From contig NZ_CP032684.1 in assembly GCF_003627795.1 (NCBI RefSeq), forward strand, positions 1,899,001 to 1,963,000: DNA of 64,000 nt. Reading direction: 5' to 3'. Under the pieces are notes generated by a model. That model saw only the letters and a program-made list of their open reading frames with translations, was not told where the DNA came from and ran no database searches. The position numbers and the translations under genes were made by a program. Positions 27,002-37,481 of this stretch are shown here, piece after piece; positions within the stretch are counted from its first letter, which is position 1; every line of letters starts with the position of its first letter. Source of the DNA: Rhizobium sp. CCGE531. Lineage in GTDB: Bacteria > Pseudomonadota > Alphaproteobacteria > Rhizobiales > Rhizobiaceae.

Positions 27002-28069
27002 ATGGAACATACTGGTTTTTTCCCGCCCCATGGCGGCATCAGCTTAAGGCAACTGGCTGAGCATCTTGGGGCGGAACTTGCTGATGCGGCCTCTGCGGAG
27101 GTCGCCATCAGGTCTATCGCCCCCGTCTATCGGGCAGGCGAGGGTGATATTTGTTATATCCTTTCCCGAAAGAATCGCGCTGAGCTGGAGACCTGCAAGG
27201 CTTCCGCCATCATTTGCTTGCCGGCGCTGAAATCTTTCGTTCCCGACCATATTCCGGTGCTTCTGTCGAAGAAGCCGCATACGGATTTTGCGATTGCCGG
27301 CGGCCTGCTGCATCCGCAAGCCATGCGGCCGGTCACATTCGCGGCGAACCCGGGAACGATTTCACCGGCGGCCATCATCGACCCGACGGCGAAGCTGGAG
27401 GCCAATATCGGCGTCGAGCCGGGCGCGATCATCGGCGCTGGCGCCGAGATCGGCGAGGGCACCTATATCGGCGCCAATGCCCTTATCGGGCCAGGCGTGA
27501 AAATCGGACGCAACTGCAGCATTGGCGGCGGCGCGAGCGTGCTCTGTGCCTATCTCGGCAATGGCGTCATCGTCCATAATGGTACGCGCATCGGCCAAGA
27601 CGGTTTCGGTTATGCGCCTGGGCCTCGCGGCATGGTCAAGATCGTTCAGATCGGCCGCGTCATCATCCAGGACAATGTCGAGATCGGCGCCAATACAACG
27701 ATCGATCGCGGCACCATGGATGATACCGTGATCGGCGAAGGCACCAAGATCGACAACCAGGTCCAGATCGGACATAACGTCCGCATCGGTCGGCATTGTG
27801 CTATCGTCAGCCAGGTCGGCATCGCCGGCAGCACGGTGATTGGAGATGGCGTGCAGATTGGCGGCCAGGCGGGCCTCAATGGTCACATTCACATCGGCGA
27901 CGGCGCGCAGATCGGTGCCAAGAGCGGCGTGATGAACAGCATTCCGGCCGGAGAGCGCTATGCAGGCCTTCCAGCGCGGCCTCTATGGGATTTTCTAAGG
28001 GAATCGGCGGAGATCGCAAAGCGGTCAGGAGCCAGGGAAAAGAAAGACGGGAGTGCGGAGCATGACTGA
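27002..28069 (+). CDS. lpxD: UDP-3-O-(3-hydroxymyristoyl)glucosamine N-acyltransferase
   Basis: 355 residues. LpxD adds the second hydroxyacyl chain in lipid A synthesis. An N-terminal LpxD domain (about residues 1-100) precedes a long left-handed beta-helix of hexapeptide repeats, with the active-site segment [15 protein letters not shown] near residue 191 and QIGHNVRIG near 258. ATG 27002 follows GGAG by nine bases. It overlaps fabZ by eight bases. Confidence 0.96.
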   Translation: MEHTGFFPPHGGISLRQLAEHLGAELADAASAEVAIRSIAPVYRAGEGDICYILSRKNRAELETCKASAIICLPALKSFVPDHIPVLLSKKPHTDFAIAGGLLHPQAMRPVTFAANPGTISPAAIIDPTAKLEANIGVEPGAIIGAGAEIGEGTYIGANALIGPGVKIGRNCSIGGGASVLCAYLGNGVIVHNGTRIGQDGFGYAPGPRGMVKIVQIGRVIIQDNVEIGANTTIDRGTMDDTVIGEGTKIDNQVQIGHNVRIGRHCAIVSQVGIAGSTVIGDGVQIGGQAGLNGHIHIGDGAQIGAKSGVMNSIPAGERYAGLPARPLWDFLRESAEIAKRSGAREKKDGSAEHD

Positions 28070-28535
28070 AGAAGCCAAGGCGTCGTTGTCGTCGGCTGAC
28101 ATTCTGGAAATTATGAAGCTTTTGCCGCATCGCTATCCCATGCTCATGGTTGACCGGATCATCGAGATCGATAGCGATAATTCCGCGATCGGCATCAAGA
28201 ACGTGACGGCCAACGAGCCGCAATTCACCGGCCATTTTCCGAGTTCTCCGATCATGCCGGGCGTGCTGCTTATCGAAGGCATGGCCCAGACCGCCGGCGC
28301 GATCTGCGCTCGCAAGGATGGCATCGGCGGCAATCTCGTCTATTTCATGACGATCGACAATGCGCGCTTCCGCAAGCCGGTCGTTCCCGGTGACCGCGTC
28401 GAGTTCCATGTCGTCAAGCAAAAGCAGCGTGGCACGATCTGGAAATTCCATTGCGACGCGAAGGTTGATGGCTCCCTGGTCGCCGAAGCCGATATCGGAG
28501 CGATGATTGTGAGGAAGGATCAAGACGAGGCATGA
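28062..28535 (+). CDS. fabZ: 3-hydroxyacyl-[acyl-carrier-protein] dehydratase FabZ
   Basis: 157 residues of the hot-dog fold. The active-site His lies in [11 protein letters not shown] (near residue 25) and the Glu in [18 protein letters not shown] (near 66-73). It dehydrates hydroxyacyl-ACP, competing with LpxA/LpxD for the same substrate, which explains the shared operon. GGAG lies just before ATG 28062; the stop overlaps lpxA by four bases (ATGA). Confidence 0.96.
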   Translation: MTEEAKASLSSADILEIMKLLPHRYPMLMVDRIIEIDSDNSAIGIKNVTANEPQFTGHFPSSPIMPGVLLIEGMAQTAGAICARKDGIGGNLVYFMTIDNARFRKPVVPGDRVEFHVVKQKQRGTIWKFHCDAKVDGSLVAEADIGAMIVRKDQDEA

Positions 28536-29347
28536 GCAGCATCGCAAAAAGCGCGAGCATTCATAAGTTCGCGGTCGTTGAGGATGGTGCCACCATCGGC
28601 GAGAACGTCGTAGTCGGGCCTTTCTGCCACGTAGGTCCCAAGGTCGTACTGCATGACAATGTCCAATTGCTGACGCATGCCGTCGTCACTGGCCGCACGA
28701 CGATCGGTAAGGGAACGAAGATATTTCCGATGGCGATCGTCGGTGGTGATCCACAGAGCGTTCATCACGGCGGCGAAGAGACGACGCTGGATGTTGGTGA
28801 GAACTGCACGATCCGCGAAGGCGTGACCATCAATACCGGTACTGCCGATTACGGCGGCAAGACCATTGTCGGCAACAATAATCTGTTCCTCGCCAATTCC
28901 CATGTCGCGCATGATTGCCGCATCGGCAACAATGTCATCATGTCGAACAACGTCATGTTGGCAGGGCATGTGGTCGTCGACGATCGCGCCATCCTGGGTG
29001 GCGGTTGCGCCGTCCATCAGTTCACGCGCATCGGTCGGCAGGCTTTTGTCGGTGGACTTTCGGCTGCGAGCTATGACGTCATCCCTTACGGCATGCTGAA
29101 CGGCAATCCTGGCGTGCTTTCAGGCCTTAATATCGTCGGCATGTCGCGTGCAGGCGTAGACCGCGCGGTTATTCACAGGGTTCGACGCGCCTACAAGACC
29201 ATCTTCGAAGGCGAGGGCTCGATCCGCGACAACGCCGCCGCGATCCGCGACGAATATGCCGATTGCAAGGAAGTGATAGAGATCCTCGATTTCATCGCAG
29301 CCGATAGCGATCGTGCCCTGTCGTCGCCCAATCGCGGCAAGAGCTGA
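28532..29347 (+). CDS. lpxA: UDP-N-acetylglucosamine O-acyltransferase
   Basis: 271 residues, first step of lipid A synthesis, trimeric beta-helix enzyme. The hexapeptide repeats run from the N-terminus to about residue 190, with the catalytic His in [13 protein letters not shown] (near 126), followed by a C-terminal helical domain. The start ATG overlaps the fabZ stop. Confidence 0.96.
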   Translation: MSSIAKSASIHKFAVVEDGATIGENVVVGPFCHVGPKVVLHDNVQLLTHAVVTGRTTIGKGTKIFPMAIVGGDPQSVHHGGEETTLDVGENCTIREGVTINTGTADYGGKTIVGNNNLFLANSHVAHDCRIGNNVIMSNNVMLAGHVVVDDRAILGGGCAVHQFTRIGRQAFVGGLSAASYDVIPYGMLNGNPGVLSGLNIVGMSRAGVDRAVIHRVRRAYKTIFEGEGSIRDNAAAIRDEYADCKEVIEILDFIAADSDRALSSPNRGKS

Positions 29348-29348
29348 G

Positions 29349-30230
29349 GTGGTTTCGGCCGGCCAAAGCGGCAAAGGCAGGCTGGCGATTATCGCAGGCA
29401 GCGGGCTTTTGCCGGTTTATGTCGCCGACGCCGCCCGCCAGGCCGGTGAAAATCCCGTCATCATCGCATTAACGGATGAGGCTGATCGGGACTGGTCCGC
29501 CTTTGATCATGCCAATCTCGGTGTCGGCAACTTCGCGGGCCTGGAGGCGATGTTCCGCCGTCATGGCGTGGACCGCGTCGTGATGTCGGGCGGTGTCGCG
29601 CGTCGTCCGCCCTGGCGCGAGATCCATCCGACGTGGCGTGTGATCAAAGAATTGCCCCTGACTATCCGCACGCTTCTTTCCGGCGGCGACAATGCCGTGC
29701 TGCAAATGGTCATCCGCTTGATCGAAGCCGGCGGCGTTCAAGTCGTTGGAGCGCATGAAATTGCGCCCGATCTGCTGGCGACCACCGGTCCGCTCGGCCG
29801 CCACTCGCCGTCCGCAGAGGATTTGCGCGATATCGCGCAAGGTGCGAAGGCCGCCGATGCGCTGGGGTTGCTGGATGTCGGTCAGGGCGCCGTCAGCGTC
29901 GGTGGGCGTGTCGTCGCGCTGGAAGGCGCGGAGGGCACGGACAAGATGATCGAGCGGGTTGCCGAACTGCGCGCGGCGGGGCGCATCTCGACGCGCCGGC
30001 GGGGCGTGCTCGTCAAGCTCTGCAAGCCGCAACAGGATGTCCGGGCCGACCTGCCGTCCATAGGGGTGTCTACGGTGTCGAACGCCAGGAAAGCCGGTCT
30101 CGCCGGCGTCGCCGTCGAAGCGGGGAGAGCGCTGATCCTCGATCGGCAGGCTGTCATCGCCGCCGCGGACGAAGCCGGCATTTTCGTTTGTGGCATCGAT
30201 CGTGGCTTGAGCGCGGAGGGCTTCATGTGA
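29349..30230 (+). CDS. lpxI: UDP-2,3-diacylglucosamine pyrophosphatase LpxI
   Basis: 293 residues from GTG 29349, one base after the lpxA stop. It has the DUF1009/LpxI architecture: N-terminal LAIIAGSGLLPVYVA, central VARRPPWREIHPTW and the C-terminal LVKLCKPQQDVRADLPSIG catalytic region. LpxI hydrolyses UDP-diacylglucosamine to lipid X, replacing the LpxH of gammaproteobacteria. The stop overlaps the lpxB GTG start. Confidence 0.93.
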   Translation: MVSAGQSGKGRLAIIAGSGLLPVYVADAARQAGENPVIIALTDEADRDWSAFDHANLGVGNFAGLEAMFRRHGVDRVVMSGGVARRPPWREIHPTWRVIKELPLTIRTLLSGGDNAVLQMVIRLIEAGGVQVVGAHEIAPDLLATTGPLGRHSPSAEDLRDIAQGAKAADALGLLDVGQGAVSVGGRVVALEGAEGTDKMIERVAELRAAGRISTRRRGVLVKLCKPQQDVRADLPSIGVSTVSNARKAGLAGVAVEAGRALILDRQAVIAAADEAGIFVCGIDRGLSAEGFM

Positions 30231-31408
30231 GCGGTGCGCCTTTGAAACTTGCCGTCGTTGCCGGCGAGGTTTCCGGCGATCTGCTGGGGGGCGATCTCGT
30301 TGCATCCCTGAAGAGTCGTTACGACGGCCCCGTCGAGCTGATGGGCGTCGGCGGCGAGGCATTGGAAGCGCAGGGCTTGCGCTCGCTCTTCGACTATTCC
30401 GAATTGTCGATCATGGGCTTCATCCAGGTCATCAAGCGTCTGCCGAAGCTGCTTGCCCGCATCCGGCAGACGGCCGAAGCCATCATTGCCGCAAAGCCTG
30501 ACGTGCTTCTCATCATCGATAGCCCTGATTTCACCCATCGCGTCGCGAAGAGGGTGCGCAAGGCTCTGCCTGATCTTCCGATCGTCAATTATGTTTGCCC
30601 CAGCGTCTGGGCGTGGAAGGAATATCGCGCGCAGAAGATGCTCGCCTATGTCGACCATGTACTGGCCGTGTTGCCGTTCGAACCCGCCGCGATGCAGCGC
30701 CTGGGCGGTCCGGCCACGACCTATGTCGGCCATCGGCTGACGGTGGATGCCAACCTGCTGGAGGCGCGTCGCCGGCGCGCTTTGCGCAGCACGACTGCCG
30801 CCGATGCTAAGATGACAGTCCTTCTTCTCCCGGGATCGCGCGCTTCGGAAATCCGCCAACTTCTTCCAGTTTTTGAGCGGGCTACCGAAGAGCTTAGTCG
30901 GCGAAATGACGATGTCCGCTATCTGCTGCCGACGGTGCCGAAGCAAGAAGCCCTCGTGCGTTTGCTTCTCGAAAATTGGAGCGTCAAACCGGAAATCCTC
31001 GTCGGTCAGGAGGCGAAATGGGAGGCTTTTGGACAGGCTGATACCGCCATGGCCGCATCAGGCACCGTGATCTTGGAGTTGAGCCTTGCTGGCATTCCCG
31101 TGGTTTCGGCCTATAAGACGGAGTGGCTGGCCAGGTTCGTGATGTCGCGCATCAAGGTATGGTCGGCGGCCCTGCCGAACCTGATTGCCGACTACGCCGT
31201 GGTGCCGGAACTCATCAACGATGTTTTGCGGCCCGGCCTGCTGGCTCGTTACATGGAGCGCCTGTCGAACGATACTCCCGAGCGCGCCGCGATGCTTGTG
31301 GGCTACGATCTCGTCTGGCACCGAATGCAAACGGAGGAGCCGCCGGGCGACAAGGCGGCGGCGATTCTCCTGGATGTTTTGTCCCATAAAAAAACCGGTC
31401 ATCTCTGA
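30227..31408 (+). CDS. lpxB: Lipid-A-disaccharide synthase
   Basis: 393 residues, GT19 glycosyltransferase joining lipid X to UDP-diacylglucosamine. Recognisable segments are VAGEVSGDLLGG near residues 9-20, YVCPSVWAWKEYRAQK near 124 and LLPGSRASEIRQLLP near 202. GTG 30227 is seven bases after GGAGGG. Its stop codon lies in the loop of a terminator hairpin, so the final KKTGHL residues are encoded by the left arm. Confidence 0.95.
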   Translation: MSGAPLKLAVVAGEVSGDLLGGDLVASLKSRYDGPVELMGVGGEALEAQGLRSLFDYSELSIMGFIQVIKRLPKLLARIRQTAEAIIAAKPDVLLIIDSPDFTHRVAKRVRKALPDLPIVNYVCPSVWAWKEYRAQKMLAYVDHVLAVLPFEPAAMQRLGGPATTYVGHRLTVDANLLEARRRRALRSTTAADAKMTVLLLPGSRASEIRQLLPVFERATEELSRRNDDVRYLLPTVPKQEALVRLLLENWSVKPEILVGQEAKWEAFGQADTAMAASGTVILELSLAGIPVVSAYKTEWLARFVMSRIKVWSAALPNLIADYAVVPELINDVLRPGLLARYMERLSNDTPERAAMLVGYDLVWHRMQTEEPPGDKAAAILLDVLSHKKTGHL

Positions 31409-31418
31409 CCGGTTTTTT
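31388..31418. terminator. Bidirectional terminator between lpxB and gltA
   Basis: AAAAACCGGTC and GACCGGTTTTT flank a six-base loop, with A and T runs on the two sides, so it can end both the lpx operon (plus strand) and gltA (minus strand). The hairpin includes the last codons and stop of lpxB; gltA ends 17 bases to its right. Confidence 0.9.
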
Positions 31419-31434
31419 GTTTCAATTCCGAAGC

Positions 31435-32724
31435 TTAGCGCTTGGAAACAGGCACATATTCGCGCAGCGGTGCGCCGGTATAGAGCTGGCGCGGACGGCC
31501 GATGCGCTGATGCGGATCCTCGATCATTTCGTTCCACTGAGCGATCCAGCCGACGGTGCGGGCGAGAGCGAACAGAACGGTGAACATGGTCGTGGGGAAG
31601 CCGAGAGCCTTCAGCGTGATGCCGGAGTAGAAGTCGACGTTCGGATAGAGCTTCTTCTCGATGAAATATTCATCCGTCAGAGCGATGCGTTCGAGCTCGA
31701 TTGCGATGTCGAGCAGCGGATCGTCCTTGATGCCGAGTTCGCCGAGAACCTCATGCGCCGTCTTCTGCATGATCTTGGCGCGCGGATCGTAGTTCTTGTA
31801 AACGCGGTGACCGAAGCCCATCAGGCGGAACGGATCGTTCTTGTCCTTGGCGCGGGCGATGTACTCCGGAATGCGGTCGACGGAGCCGATCTCGCTGAGC
31901 ATGTTCAGTGCTGCTTCGTTGGCGCCGCCGTGCGCCGGACCCCAGAGGCAGGCGATGCCCGCTGCAATACAGGCGAACGGATTGGCGCCGGAAGAGCCTG
32001 CCAGGCGAACCGTCGAGGTCGAAGCGTTCTGCTCATGGTCGGCATGCAGGATGAAGATGCGGTCCATGGCGCGGGCGAGCACCGGATTGACGACATAATC
32101 TTCGCACGGAACGGCAAAGCACATGCGCAGGAAGTTCGACGCATAGTCGAGATCGTTCTTCGGATAAACGAAAGGCTGGCCGATATGGTACTTGTAGGCC
32201 ATGGCGGCGAGCGTCGGCATCTTGGCGATCATGCGCAGGCTTGCGACCATGCGCTGATGCGGATCGGTGATGTCGGTCGAGTCGTGATAGAAGGCGGAGA
32301 GCGCGCCGACGCAGCCGCACATGACGGCCATCGGATGCGCGTCGCGGCGGAAGCCGGTGAAGAAGCGCGACATCTGCTCGTGCACCATCGTGTGGTGGGT
32401 CACGCGATAGTCGAAGTCCTTCTTCTGCGCTGTCGTCGGCAGCTCGCCGTAGAGAAGAAGGTAGCATACTTCCAGGAAATCGCCGTGTTCGGCCAGCTGA
32501 TCGATTGGATAGCCGCGATGCAGCAGAACGCCTTCGTCGCCATCGATATAAGTGATGCTGGACTCGCACGATGCGGTCGAGGTGAAGCCAGGATCGTAAG
32601 TAAACGTGGAGGTGTTCTTATAAAGGGCACCAATATCAATGACACTCGGGCCGATGGTTCCGGTCTTGACCGGCAGGTCGACCGTCTTTTCACCCCAAGT
32701 TAGTTTCGCGCTTTGTTCCGTCAT
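31435..32724 (-). CDS. gltA: Citrate synthase
   Basis: 429 residues of the type II (hexameric) kind, condensing oxaloacetate and acetyl-CoA. The active-site stretches are present: ADHEQNAST near residue 227-235, [14 protein letters not shown] near 302 and a late Asp in the [14 protein letters not shown] region. A strong GGAGGATC ribosome site precedes the ATG at 32724. It is convergent with lpxB. Confidence 0.97.
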   Translation of the reverse strand: MTEQSAKLTWGEKTVDLPVKTGTIGPSVIDIGALYKNTSTFTYDPGFTSTASCESSITYIDGDEGVLLHRGYPIDQLAEHGDFLEVCYLLLYGELPTTAQKKDFDYRVTHHTMVHEQMSRFFTGFRRDAHPMAVMCGCVGALSAFYHDSTDITDPHQRMVASLRMIAKMPTLAAMAYKYHIGQPFVYPKNDLDYASNFLRMCFAVPCEDYVVNPVLARAMDRIFILHADHEQNASTSTVRLAGSSGANPFACIAAGIACLWGPAHGGANEAALNMLSEIGSVDRIPEYIARAKDKNDPFRLMGFGHRVYKNYDPRAKIMQKTAHEVLGELGIKDDPLLDIAIELERIALTDEYFIEKKLYPNVDFYSGITLKALGFPTTMFTVLFALARTVGWIAQWNEMIEDPHQRIGRPRQLYTGAPLREYVPVSKR

Positions 32725-33005
32725 GCTGATCCTCCAAGATTTGGCGGGATTGACGCCATAAAAAGCGCCAAAAGGTTAAGCGACTACCGACTAGCTATAT
32801 GATCCAGAGCCTAATGCCAAGTTATCCTAGTGCCGAATTGTGCATTGCAGTATCAACTTTTGGGCACTGCAGCAGCGTCACTGATCGTGCCGCGTCGGGA
32901 AACCGGCTCAATTTGGTCTCTCTCATGACGATTTCGGTTGAAATCACCAGATAGTGACGGCAAAAATCGCGCAAAAGCTGTGGTTTTACGCGGGGGCGGC
33001 GGCGG

Positions 33006-35468
33006 GTGCCTAATTTGGAGGCAGCGGAGCAGCGGGAAGATGGTCGGGATGTCGCTGCGCCTCCGCAGCTTCGTCCTGCTGTTGCGACGATTGTGCTCCG
33101 CGCCAAGGCACCGCAAGGGGAGCGGACGCAGGATCTGGCGCCGCTGACATCGCGCTTCCTTTTGATCGCGGGCCGCATTCGAGGCAGTATTGCCCGGCTG
33201 GTCGAAGAGGAGGCTTCACATGGCCGGGCCGTCCTTTTCGCGCCGATCTATATGGGTCTCGGTGCGATCTTCTGGTTTGAAGCTGGCAGCGATCCGCCGC
33301 CGCAAGCCGTGCTTGCGGGCCTGTTTGTCTTTGCCGCTAGCTTCGCGCTCCGGCGAGAAGCGGGGAGGCTGTTTCGCCACCTTCTTTTCGCCGGCATGCT
33401 AATTTGTCTCGGTATGACACTGGCTCAATGGGAAAGCTGGCGGGCTTCCACTGTCATGCTCGACTCTGCGGTGACGACGACCGTCACCGGCAGGATCGAG
33501 CGACGCGAATCCTATGACAATGGAGGCTGGCGCTATGTCGTCCGGGTCGAGGCAACGGAAAAGCCCACAATTCGCCGTTCGCCGGAACGGATCACGATCT
33601 TCGTCCGCAAGCAGGTGGAGCCGTTTAACCTCGGTGATCGGATGCAGGGCAGGGCGCGTCTGACACCGCCGGCAGGACCGGCACTGCCAGGCCTCAACGA
33701 TTTCGCCTTCAGCTCCTATTTCAATGGCATCGGTGCGAACGGTTTCGCCTACGGCACCCCGACCCGATTGTCCCCGTCTGGTGATAATCTCGCGGAGCCG
33801 CTGCTGGATAAGGCCGATATCTGGCTTGCTGGCCTGCGCAACAGCATTGGCGACCGGATCAGGGAAACCTTGCCGGGAGATACGGGCGCCTTTGCCGCAG
33901 CGCTCGTCACCGATGAGCGACGTGCGATCTCCAAGGATACGACCGAGTCGCTGCGAATTGCCGGTCTCACCCATATCATTGCAATTTCAGGGCTGAACAT
34001 GGCGCTGTCGGCCGGCATCTTCTATATCGGCCTGCGCTATCTGTTCAGTTTGTTTCCGGGAGTTGCGCAGGCCTGGCCGACCAAGAAGTTCGCGGCCTTC
34101 GGCGCGCTTTTGACGGTAACGGCCTATTACCTTATTTCCGGCTTCGGCGTATCCGCCGAGCGCGCTTTCATCATGATGGCGATCATGCTGGTGGCCGTGC
34201 TTTTCGATCGGCCGTCGCTCAGCCTTCGCAATGTCGCCCTATCCGCCATCGTCATCCTCGTTCTGTCGCCGTCGCAGGTGCTTGGTCCAAGCTTTCAGAT
34301 GTCCTATGCAGCGACGCTGGCGCTGGTGTCGGGCTATTCGCTATGGAAACGACGGCGGCATCGCGAAAACATTCTCTCGCGGATCCGTCTGCTAAGCCCG
34401 CTGCTGTTTGTCTCGCGCTTCTTCGGCGGCGTGTTGTCGACCTCGTTCATCGGCGGCGCATCGACGGCCATCTTCTCGATCGAGCATTTTCATCGGCTGG
34501 CGACATATGGTCTCGCCGCCAACCTCGCAGCCATGCCGGTCGTCTCCTTCATCGTCATGCCCTTTGGCATGGTGGCAATGCTGCTCATGCCCTTCGGCTT
34601 GGACGGGCCGTTTTGGAAAGTCACCGGAGAGGGACTGGAACTCGTCATCCTGATCGCCAAAACCGTGGCTGGCTGGGGAGGCGACATCACCTTCGGCCGC
34701 CAGCCAGCCTGGCTGCTGCCGATCTTCATTGCCGGCTTCCTGATCATGACCATGCTGCGGACCCGGCTTCGCCATTTGGGCCTGCTGTTGCTGCTCTCAT
34801 CCACCGGCGTGGCGGCATTCGGCTCCGGCGTGCCGAAGCCGGATCTGATGATTTCCGAGGATGGTGTCCTGGTTGCGCTGCGGCAGGACGATATACTCGC
34901 CACAAATCGCGAAAGGCCGCAGGCTTTCATTTTCGAACAATGGCGGAAGGCACTGGTCGCAACCGAACATCAGCCGCCCACCATTCTCCCTGGCGATAGC
35001 CGGCTTCCGCAGATCAACAAGACGACCGATCGCCATCGCCGGTTAAGCGGGGAAGAGCAGAATGCTGTGCGCAAGGCAATGGAAGAAGCGCTCGACAGGA
35101 CGATGCAGGGAAGCTTCGCCTGTCAGAAAGGCGCATGGTGCGTGGCGATGCTTGATAACGGCGCCATGTTGGTCACCATCGAAAATGCCGCCTATCTGCC
35201 GCCGGCTTGCGATACTGCAAACATCGTCGTGACGCCGATCCGGCTGCGGCTTGATCATTGCCGTTCCGGCGCAATGCTCATAACGGGCGCAACACTGCGA
35301 AGAACCGGCTCTCTTGAAATGACCCTCGGCGCCGATACGCCGATCATTTCCGCAGCATTCGAAAACCCTCGACGACCATGGACACGGCATCGAACTTACG
35401 ATTGGCGCGCAGACAAGTCCGGCACGCCGATCGCGCCACAATCACCGGTCAGTGATAGCGCCGAATAA
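33006..35468 (+). CDS. ComEC/Rec2 family membrane protein lacking a recognisable catalytic lactamase domain
   Basis: 820 residues. The N-terminal membrane anchor and DUF4131-like soluble region (about residues 70-300) precede the polytopic competence core with [15 protein letters not shown] near residue 321. The C-terminal 220 residues sit where other ComEC proteins have a metallo-beta-lactamase domain, but no HxHxDH cluster is visible. ComEC forms the inner-membrane DNA uptake channel. GTG 33006 is the longest start and is uncertain. The 3' end overlaps the convergent lexA gene by 20 bases. Confidence 0.87.
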   Translation: MPNLEAAEQREDGRDVAAPPQLRPAVATIVLRAKAPQGERTQDLAPLTSRFLLIAGRIRGSIARLVEEEASHGRAVLFAPIYMGLGAIFWFEAGSDPPPQAVLAGLFVFAASFALRREAGRLFRHLLFAGMLICLGMTLAQWESWRASTVMLDSAVTTTVTGRIERRESYDNGGWRYVVRVEATEKPTIRRSPERITIFVRKQVEPFNLGDRMQGRARLTPPAGPALPGLNDFAFSSYFNGIGANGFAYGTPTRLSPSGDNLAEPLLDKADIWLAGLRNSIGDRIRETLPGDTGAFAAALVTDERRAISKDTTESLRIAGLTHIIAISGLNMALSAGIFYIGLRYLFSLFPGVAQAWPTKKFAAFGALLTVTAYYLISGFGVSAERAFIMMAIMLVAVLFDRPSLSLRNVALSAIVILVLSPSQVLGPSFQMSYAATLALVSGYSLWKRRRHRENILSRIRLLSPLLFVSRFFGGVLSTSFIGGASTAIFSIEHFHRLATYGLAANLAAMPVVSFIVMPFGMVAMLLMPFGLDGPFWKVTGEGLELVILIAKTVAGWGGDITFGRQPAWLLPIFIAGFLIMTMLRTRLRHLGLLLLLSSTGVAAFGSGVPKPDLMISEDGVLVALRQDDILATNRERPQAFIFEQWRKALVATEHQPPTILPGDSRLPQINKTTDRHRRLSGEEQNAVRKAMEEALDRTMQGSFACQKGAWCVAMLDNGAMLVTIENAAYLPPACDTANIVVTPIRLRLDHCRSGAMLITGATLRRTGSLEMTLGADTPIISAAFENPRRPWTRHRTYDWRADKSGTPIAPQSPVSDSAE

Positions 35469-36171
35469 GGCCGACGAGCTTGCCTTGGACCTTGACGCGG
35501 TCCGGCCCGAAGATACGGGTTTCATAGGCGGGATTGGCGGCTTCCAGCGCGATGGAGGCGCCCTTGCGGCGGAAGCGCTTCAGCGTTGCCTCTTCGTCGT
35601 CGACGAGCGCAACGACGATATCGCCGGGATTGGCCGTCGTCGAATTGCGGATGATGACTGTGTCGCCATCGAAAATTCCGGCGTCGATCATCGAATCGCC
35701 CCTGACCTCGAGCGCATAATGCTCGCCGGAGCCGAGCATATCGGCGGGAACGGTAATGTCATGCGTATTGTTCTGAATGGCGGAAATCGGAACGCCGGCA
35801 GCGATGCGCCCCATGACCGGTACCGATACGGAACTATTGTGGTCGTCGTTCGCAACCTTTGCCGGGGCGGGCGGCGCGACCGGCTGAGGTTTGCCGAGGC
35901 TGCCCTCGATAACGCTCGGCGAAAAGCCGCGACGCGGCTGCAGGCTTGAATTATAGGCCTCCGGCAGCTTGATGACTTCGAGCGCCCGCGCCCTGTTCGG
36001 CAGGCGGCGGATGAAGCCGCGTTCCTCGAGCGCCGTGATCAGACGGTGAATGCCGGATTTGGATGCCAGATCCAGTGCGTCCTTCATCTCGTCGAAAGAT
36101 GGCGGGACTCCCGACTCCTTCATCCGCTCGTGAATGAAGAGAAGCAGTTCCTGCTGCTTGCGCGTCAACAT
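35449..36171 (-). CDS. lexA: SOS repressor LexA
   Basis: 240 residues from ATG 36171 ([10 protein letters not shown]). The frame stays open 26 codons upstream, but that part lies across the operator and is not family-like. A winged-helix domain (about 1-70) is followed by an S24 peptidase domain with the autocleavage Ala-Gly in RIAAGVP, catalytic Ser in GDSMIDAG and Lys in EATLKRF. It represses DNA-damage genes until RecA promotes self-cleavage. Confidence 0.96.
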   Translation of the reverse strand: MLTRKQQELLLFIHERMKESGVPPSFDEMKDALDLASKSGIHRLITALEERGFIRRLPNRARALEVIKLPEAYNSSLQPRRGFSPSVIEGSLGKPQPVAPPAPAKVANDDHNSSVSVPVMGRIAAGVPISAIQNNTHDITVPADMLGSGEHYALEVRGDSMIDAGIFDGDTVIIRNSTTANPGDIVVALVDDEEATLKRFRRKGASIALEAANPAYETRIFGPDRVKVQGKLVGLIRRYH

Positions 36172-36229
36172 CGTCTTGGAACCCCAAATCAAGAAAAACC
36201 GTGAAACAAATCCAGAACGGACACTATAT

Positions 36230-36244
36230 GTTCCATATGTGTTC
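36230..36244. promoter_or_regulatory. LexA operator (SOS box) upstream of lexA
   Basis: GTTC-CATATGT-GTTC is an exact match to the alphaproteobacterial direct-repeat SOS box GTTC-N7-GTTC. It lies 59-73 bases upstream of the lexA start codon, supporting autorepression and fixing the start at 36171 rather than at the longer upstream frame. Confidence 0.9.
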
Positions 36245-36249
36245 CGCAA

Positions 36250-36593
36250 GTGCTTAAATTTCGGTAAAGCCTTGCCGGGCGGATCAAATAATTGCCGCCA
36301 TCGAATGGATCGCCTGAAAACCCTTGAGAGTTATATCCGCGCTAATCCATCGATAAATATGAGAAATGCCGCTCTGTTCGTTTCGTGAACGCTTCAGGCC
36401 CATCTCCGGATCTTGATGTGCGGATGAAGACGACGATCCGCCGCATAAGCCGGCTACAGTTGAGAATCAGTGCGGTCCAGTTGCCAGGGTTGCGTCCGGT
36501 TTCCATTGTCGCGCGCCTTCACGGCTTGGTTTTCGTCTTGAATTCAGCTTTGTATGGGCGCAAATCTGCTTTTGCAGGCAAACAGGGGGAACC
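36250..36593. other. Non-coding gap between the lexA operator and the VOC gene
   Basis: About 340 bases with no convincing gene, hairpin terminator or repeat. A 70-codon frame at 36385-36597 begins at a GTG without a ribosome site and reads as arginine-rich filler. The region presumably holds the promoter of the VOC-kdsA pair; no clear -35/-10 pair was found. Confidence 0.5.
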
Positions 36594-37481
36594 ATGACTT
36601 TGTCGCCGCATCCGCTGGATCATCTCGTGCTGCCGACCGTCAACATCGCATTGGCGCGCGAACGGCTGGGCAAGCTCGGCTTCACGGTGGCGCCGGACGC
36701 CCGCCATCCGTTCGGCACCGAAAATGCCTGCGTCTTCCTTGCCGACAAGACCTATCTCGAACCTTTGGGCGTGGCATCCCAGGAGCAATGCGAGACGAGT
36801 ATTGCCGACGGCAATGTCTTCGTTGCGCGTGACCAGGCCTATCGCTTCCGCGTCGCCGAGGATGGATTTTCGGCCGTGGTTTTCGGTACGGACGATGCCG
36901 TCGGCGATGACGAGCGTTTCAAGGTGGCGGCGATCTCGGCCGGACGCATGCTGGATTTCTCCCGGCAGATGAAGATGCCGGACGGAACGGAAACCACGGC
37001 CGGTTTTCGCCTCGCATTTGCGGCCGATCTGCGCGCGCCGGATTTCCTGGCCTTCTGCTGCCAGCGCATCAATCCGCTGCCGACCGACCGCGGCGTGCTC
37101 GAGCGTCACGAAAACGGCGTGACCGGCATCGCACGAGTGGCGCTTTCCGCGCTGAAACCAGCGGCGTATCGCACCTTTTTCGAAGAGATCGTTGGCGGTC
37201 CGCGAGTCATCAAGCACTCCTTCGGCCTGACGATCAAGGCTGCCAATGCCGATGTCGAACTTTTGACGCCGGAAGGAATGGAAGCATTCTACGATTTGCC
37301 GGTTCACACCAGCGATCCCGGGCTGAGGGCACGCGCAATCCTTTTCAAGACGCGCGATCTTTCCGTGACATCGTCGCATTTCACTGCTAACGGCGTCACT
37401 TACACGCGTAAGAACAATCGTATACTGGCAAGGCTGGCGCCCGGACAGGGCGCATTATTCGCCTTCGAGGAGATAGCATGA
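36594..37481 (+). CDS. VOC family protein (glyoxalase-like domain)
   Basis: 295 residues. The opening [25 protein letters not shown] is the first beta-alpha unit of a glyoxalase-like VOC domain (cited for its HLVLPTV core), followed by a long region with [12 protein letters not shown] near residue 150 and a second betaalpha module. Substrate and metal use are unknown. AGGGGGA precedes the ATG. The stop overlaps the kdsA start by four bases, so the two are translationally coupled. Confidence 0.8.
   Translation: MTLSPHPLDHLVLPTVNIALARERLGKLGFTVAPDARHPFGTENACVFLADKTYLEPLGVASQEQCETSIADGNVFVARDQAYRFRVAEDGFSAVVFGTDDAVGDDERFKVAAISAGRMLDFSRQMKMPDGTETTAGFRLAFAADLRAPDFLAFCCQRINPLPTDRGVLERHENGVTGIARVALSALKPAAYRTFFEEIVGGPRVIKHSFGLTIKAANADVELLTPEGMEAFYDLPVHTSDPGLRARAILFKTRDLSVTSSHFTANGVTYTRKNNRILARLAPGQGALFAFEEIA

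Noticed and set aside
24629..27031. 800-codon open frame on the minus strand opposite bamA
   Set aside because: It is the antisense shadow of a highly biased, GC-rich gene. It has no ribosome site and no family-like motif, and bamA on the plus strand is certain.
36385..36597. 70-codon plus-strand frame before the VOC gene
   Set aside because: GTG start without a ribosome site, arginine-rich and without family resemblance; it also runs into the VOC gene in another frame.
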